Of a DNA stretch of 7,321 bases, positions 5,890 through 7,321 are shown in pieces (within the stretch, counting starts at the first letter, position 1; the number at the start of each line of letters is the position of its first letter). The position numbers and the translations under genes are program-made. The DNA is from UBA4717 sp045536775 (GTDB lineage: Bacteria; Bacillota; Clostridia; Oscillospirales; CAG-272). The notes under the pieces are model-generated. The model was not told the DNA's origin. It worked only from the letters and a program-made list of their open reading frames with translations, and did no database searches. Location: positions 1-7,321 of the forward strand of contig JAZSOD010000046.1 in NCBI GenBank assembly GCA_045536775.1, written 5' to 3'.

Positions 5890-5929
5890 TAGCCAAAGTA
5901 CAAACCGACAGTAAGTTTTTGACAAAAGC
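5879..5929. repeat. 11-bp perfect inverted repeat overlapping the rny -35 box
   Basis: GCTTTTGTCAA (5879-5889) and TTGACAAAAGC (5919-5929) are exact reverse complements separated by 29 bp. The left arm contains the rny -35 hexamer; the right arm lies upstream, toward thiI. It could be a repressor or activator site, or a structure in the thiI 3' end; the lack of a T-run argues against a normal terminator. Confidence 0.7.
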
Positions 5930-5952
5930 TGGCGCGGCAGTCAAAACGGCGC

Positions 5953-7128
5953 TTATTCGCCGCCCACCTCGACCGTATACATACTGTTAAACGCCTCGTC
6001 GGCAAGGACCTTGAAGTCGAGCTTGTTTTCTTCAACAAGCACCTTTTCAAGCTCGGGTCTTGTTCGGGGATGGCGCGGAGTGAAGACCGTGCAGCAGTCC
6101 TCGAAGGGAAGAATGGAGGTGTCGAACGTGCCGATTTTACGGGCAATTCTGACTATCTCCTCCTTGTCCATACCTATCGCGGGACGGAATACGGGCATAT
6201 TAATTGCGTTATCGGTGACCGCAAGCGCGCTCATGGTCTGGCTTGCCACCTGAGCGAGACTTTCGCCTGTGATGACCGCTTTGCAGCCGAATTTATTTGC
6301 GACACGCTCTGCAAGGTGCATCATATAGCGGCGCAAAAGCAGAGTGAAGTAGTCTTCGTCGCAGTGGTTTTTGAGCTCCTCCTGAATTCGTGTGAGCGAG
6401 ATGACGTGGACCTTCATTCTGCCCGTGTAATCGGTGAGTATACGGGCGAGCTCAAGCACCTTTTCACGTGCGCGCTCGCTCGTGTAGGGGAAGCTTTCAA
6501 AGTGGAGAGCCTCGATCTCAACGCCGCGCTTTGCCATCATAAAGCCTGCAACGGGACTGTCGATGCCGCCCGAGAGGAGAAGAAGACCTTTGCCGCTTGA
6601 TCCTGCAGGCATGCCGCCTGCACCCGCGAGCTTGCCTGCGTGAATATAGGCGTAGCGTTCGCGTATCTCTACCATTACTGTGACGTCGGGATTATTTACG
6701 TTGACTCTGATACCGCGCACGCTCTCAAGCACCGCGCCGCCGACCTCTGCCGCGATCTGTGGGGATTTAAGCGGAAAAGCCTTGTCGCTTCGCTTTGCGT
6801 CAGCCTTGAAGGTCTTAAAGCCAACGAGATACTTCGGCACGTACTCCTTGACGGTTTCGAGGATCACGTCCATATTTTTTTCGCAAACTGCGGCGCGGCA
6901 GATGGACGCAATGCCGAATACCTTTTGACACGCGTCAAGCGCGCCGTCGATGTTGCAGAGATCGTCCTCGGGCTCAACGAAAACCGTGCTCTGCGCCTTG
7001 ATGACGGTGAATTTTCCGTGGGGTCTCAGCTTGTGCTTGATATCGCGGAGCATAGCGGATTCAAAAACGTTTTTGTTGGCGCCCTTGAGGATGAGTTCGC
7101 CGTATTTGAGTAGTAATACTTCTTTCAT
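5953..7128 (-). CDS. thiI: tRNA 4-thiouridine synthase ThiI, short form without rhodanese domain
   Basis: This 391-residue cytoplasmic enzyme uses ATP to activate uridine 8 of tRNA and replaces its oxygen with sulfur from a cysteine desulfurase, giving 4-thiouridine. Parts in order: an N-terminal ferredoxin-like region (1 to about 60, starting MKEVLLLKYGELILKG as is typical), a THUMP RNA-binding domain (about 60-165), and a PP-loop ATP pyrophosphatase domain (about 175-391) with SGGIDSP at 186-192 and the PFEDCCTVFTP motif at 341-351, whose Cys345/Cys346 pair is where the family's catalytic cysteine lies. It ends without the C-terminal rhodanese domain of the enterobacterial enzyme, as in Bacillus and most Firmicutes. 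The ATG at 7128 has only a weak ribosome site (AAAAGGAAA about 9 bases upstream). I see no clear promoter; the upstream region is a palindrome cluster. Unlike in Bacillus, no desulfurase gene is seen directly upstream within the window. Confidence 0.96.
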   Translation of the reverse strand: MKEVLLLKYGELILKGANKNVFESAMLRDIKHKLRPHGKFTVIKAQSTVFVEPEDDLCNIDGALDACQKVFGIASICRAAVCEKNMDVILETVKEYVPKYLVGFKTFKADAKRSDKAFPLKSPQIAAEVGGAVLESVRGIRVNVNNPDVTVMVEIRERYAYIHAGKLAGAGGMPAGSSGKGLLLLSGGIDSPVAGFMMAKRGVEIEALHFESFPYTSERAREKVLELARILTDYTGRMKVHVISLTRIQEELKNHCDEDYFTLLLRRYMMHLAERVANKFGCKAVITGESLAQVASQTMSALAVTDNAINMPVFRPAIGMDKEEIVRIARKIGTFDTSILPFEDCCTVFTPRHPRTRPELEKVLVEENKLDFKVLADEAFNSMYTVEVGGE

Positions 7129-7216
7129 TTGTGAGTTTCCTTTTGGGAGAGTTTTTTGTTTTGGTGGGTTTTGTGATATGATTTTGATTTGACGAAATTG
7201 TTTGTTTAACGGGGGT

Positions 7217-7244
7217 GTTCATTTCGTCACGCGACGAAACGAAC
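7217..7244. repeat. Palindrome with TTTCGTC/GACGAAA arms
   Basis: TTTCGTC (7222-7228) pairs with GACGAAA (7233-7239) around the loop ACGC. After one mismatch the pairing extends with GTTC (7217-7220) and GAAC (7241-7244). It is the first of three consecutive palindromes upstream of thiI. Confidence 0.7.
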
Positions 7245-7254
7245 CAAAGACGCG

Positions 7255-7286
7255 CTTAAGGGAGAGGCTCGAGGCCTCCCCTTAAG
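7255..7286. repeat. Palindrome with CTTAAGGG/CCCTTAAG arms
   Basis: CTTAAGGG (7255-7262) pairs with CCCTTAAG (7279-7286). Past a single bulged A, GAGGC (7264-7268) pairs with GCCTC (7274-7278), leaving a 5-nt loop, TCGAG. The 13-bp stem has no following T-run. It is the second of three palindromes at the right end of the window. Confidence 0.75.
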
Positions 7287-7299
7287 AATCCCCTCCTCG

Positions 7300-7320
7300 C
7301 CAAAGGGATACTCCCTTTGG
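7300..7320. repeat. Perfect 9-bp palindrome at the window end
   Basis: CCAAAGGGA (7300-7308) and TCCCTTTGG (7312-7320) are exact reverse complements with a 3-nt loop. It is the third palindrome of the cluster and may belong to a longer element cut by the window edge. Confidence 0.75.
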
Positions 7321-7321
7321 A

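Noticed and set aside
5890..5952. Intrinsic terminator between thiI and the rny promoter
   Set aside because: TTTTGAC/GTCAAAA arms (5917-5923 and 5940-5946) exist, but the stem is AT-rich with a 16-nt loop and no T-run follows on the minus strand.
2958..7179. Shared 11-mer TTTTGTGATAT in front of the AraC-family gene (2958-2968) and near thiI (7169-7179)
   Set aside because: Several 11-base coincidences are expected by chance in a window of this length, and the two lie in opposite orientation to their genes.
7190..7239. Possible Spo0A boxes (TGNCGAA type) upstream of thiI: TGACGAA at 7190-7196 and, on the minus strand, 7229-7223
   Set aside because: Similar matches occur elsewhere in the window inside coding DNA (for example 6120-6126) at about the rate expected by chance, and one of the pair is part of a palindrome.

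Overview
The window looks like chromosomal DNA of a Gram-positive, anaerobic, Clostridia-type bacterium (Firmicutes, possibly an Oscillospirales relative). Four things point this way: a ribonuclease Y gene, a short ThiI without a rhodanese domain, a protein ending in the Spo0A DNA-binding domain (known from endospore-forming Firmicutes and their relatives), and strong AGGAGG-type ribosome binding sites with sigma-A promoters. The GC-rich palindromic intergenic repeats also fit, but placement below class level is inference.

Left half, plus strand. The window opens inside a CPA2-type cation:proton antiporter gene (to 1088). After 21 bp comes an SGNH/GDSL-family esterase gene (1110-2123), probably in the same operon, which ends at a strong intrinsic terminator (2128-2166). 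The next gene starts on the very next base. It encodes a 247-residue protein (2167-2910) whose C-terminal half is clearly a Spo0A DNA-binding domain but whose N-terminal half is an unusual cysteine-rich domain instead of a normal receiver. A near-consensus sigma-A promoter overlapping its stop codon drives an AraC-family regulator (2987-3739).

Middle. From about 3733 to 4205 there is no credible gene. The stretch, which lies between convergent genes, is a mosaic of GC-rich tandem units and palindromes, including a 70-nt imperfect inverted repeat. It ends in a hairpin (4089-4120) that can serve as a terminator for the leftward gene rny.

Right half, minus strand. thiI (7128 to 5953; tRNA 4-thiouridine synthase) is followed by rny (5756 to 4206; membrane-anchored endoribonuclease Y). 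rny has its own near-perfect promoter (5861-5889), whose -35 box lies in one arm of an 11-bp inverted repeat, and starts at TTG behind a strong Shine-Dalgarno sequence. Upstream of thiI, the right end of the window is another run of palindromes (7217-7321) that probably continues past the edge.

The conserved genes (rny, thiI) concern RNA processing and tRNA modification; the left part is accessory (transport, esterase, two regulators). The most unusual item is the cysteine-rich Spo0A-like regulator and the odd way its start codon abuts the preceding terminator. I see no evidence of a complete new multi-gene system.
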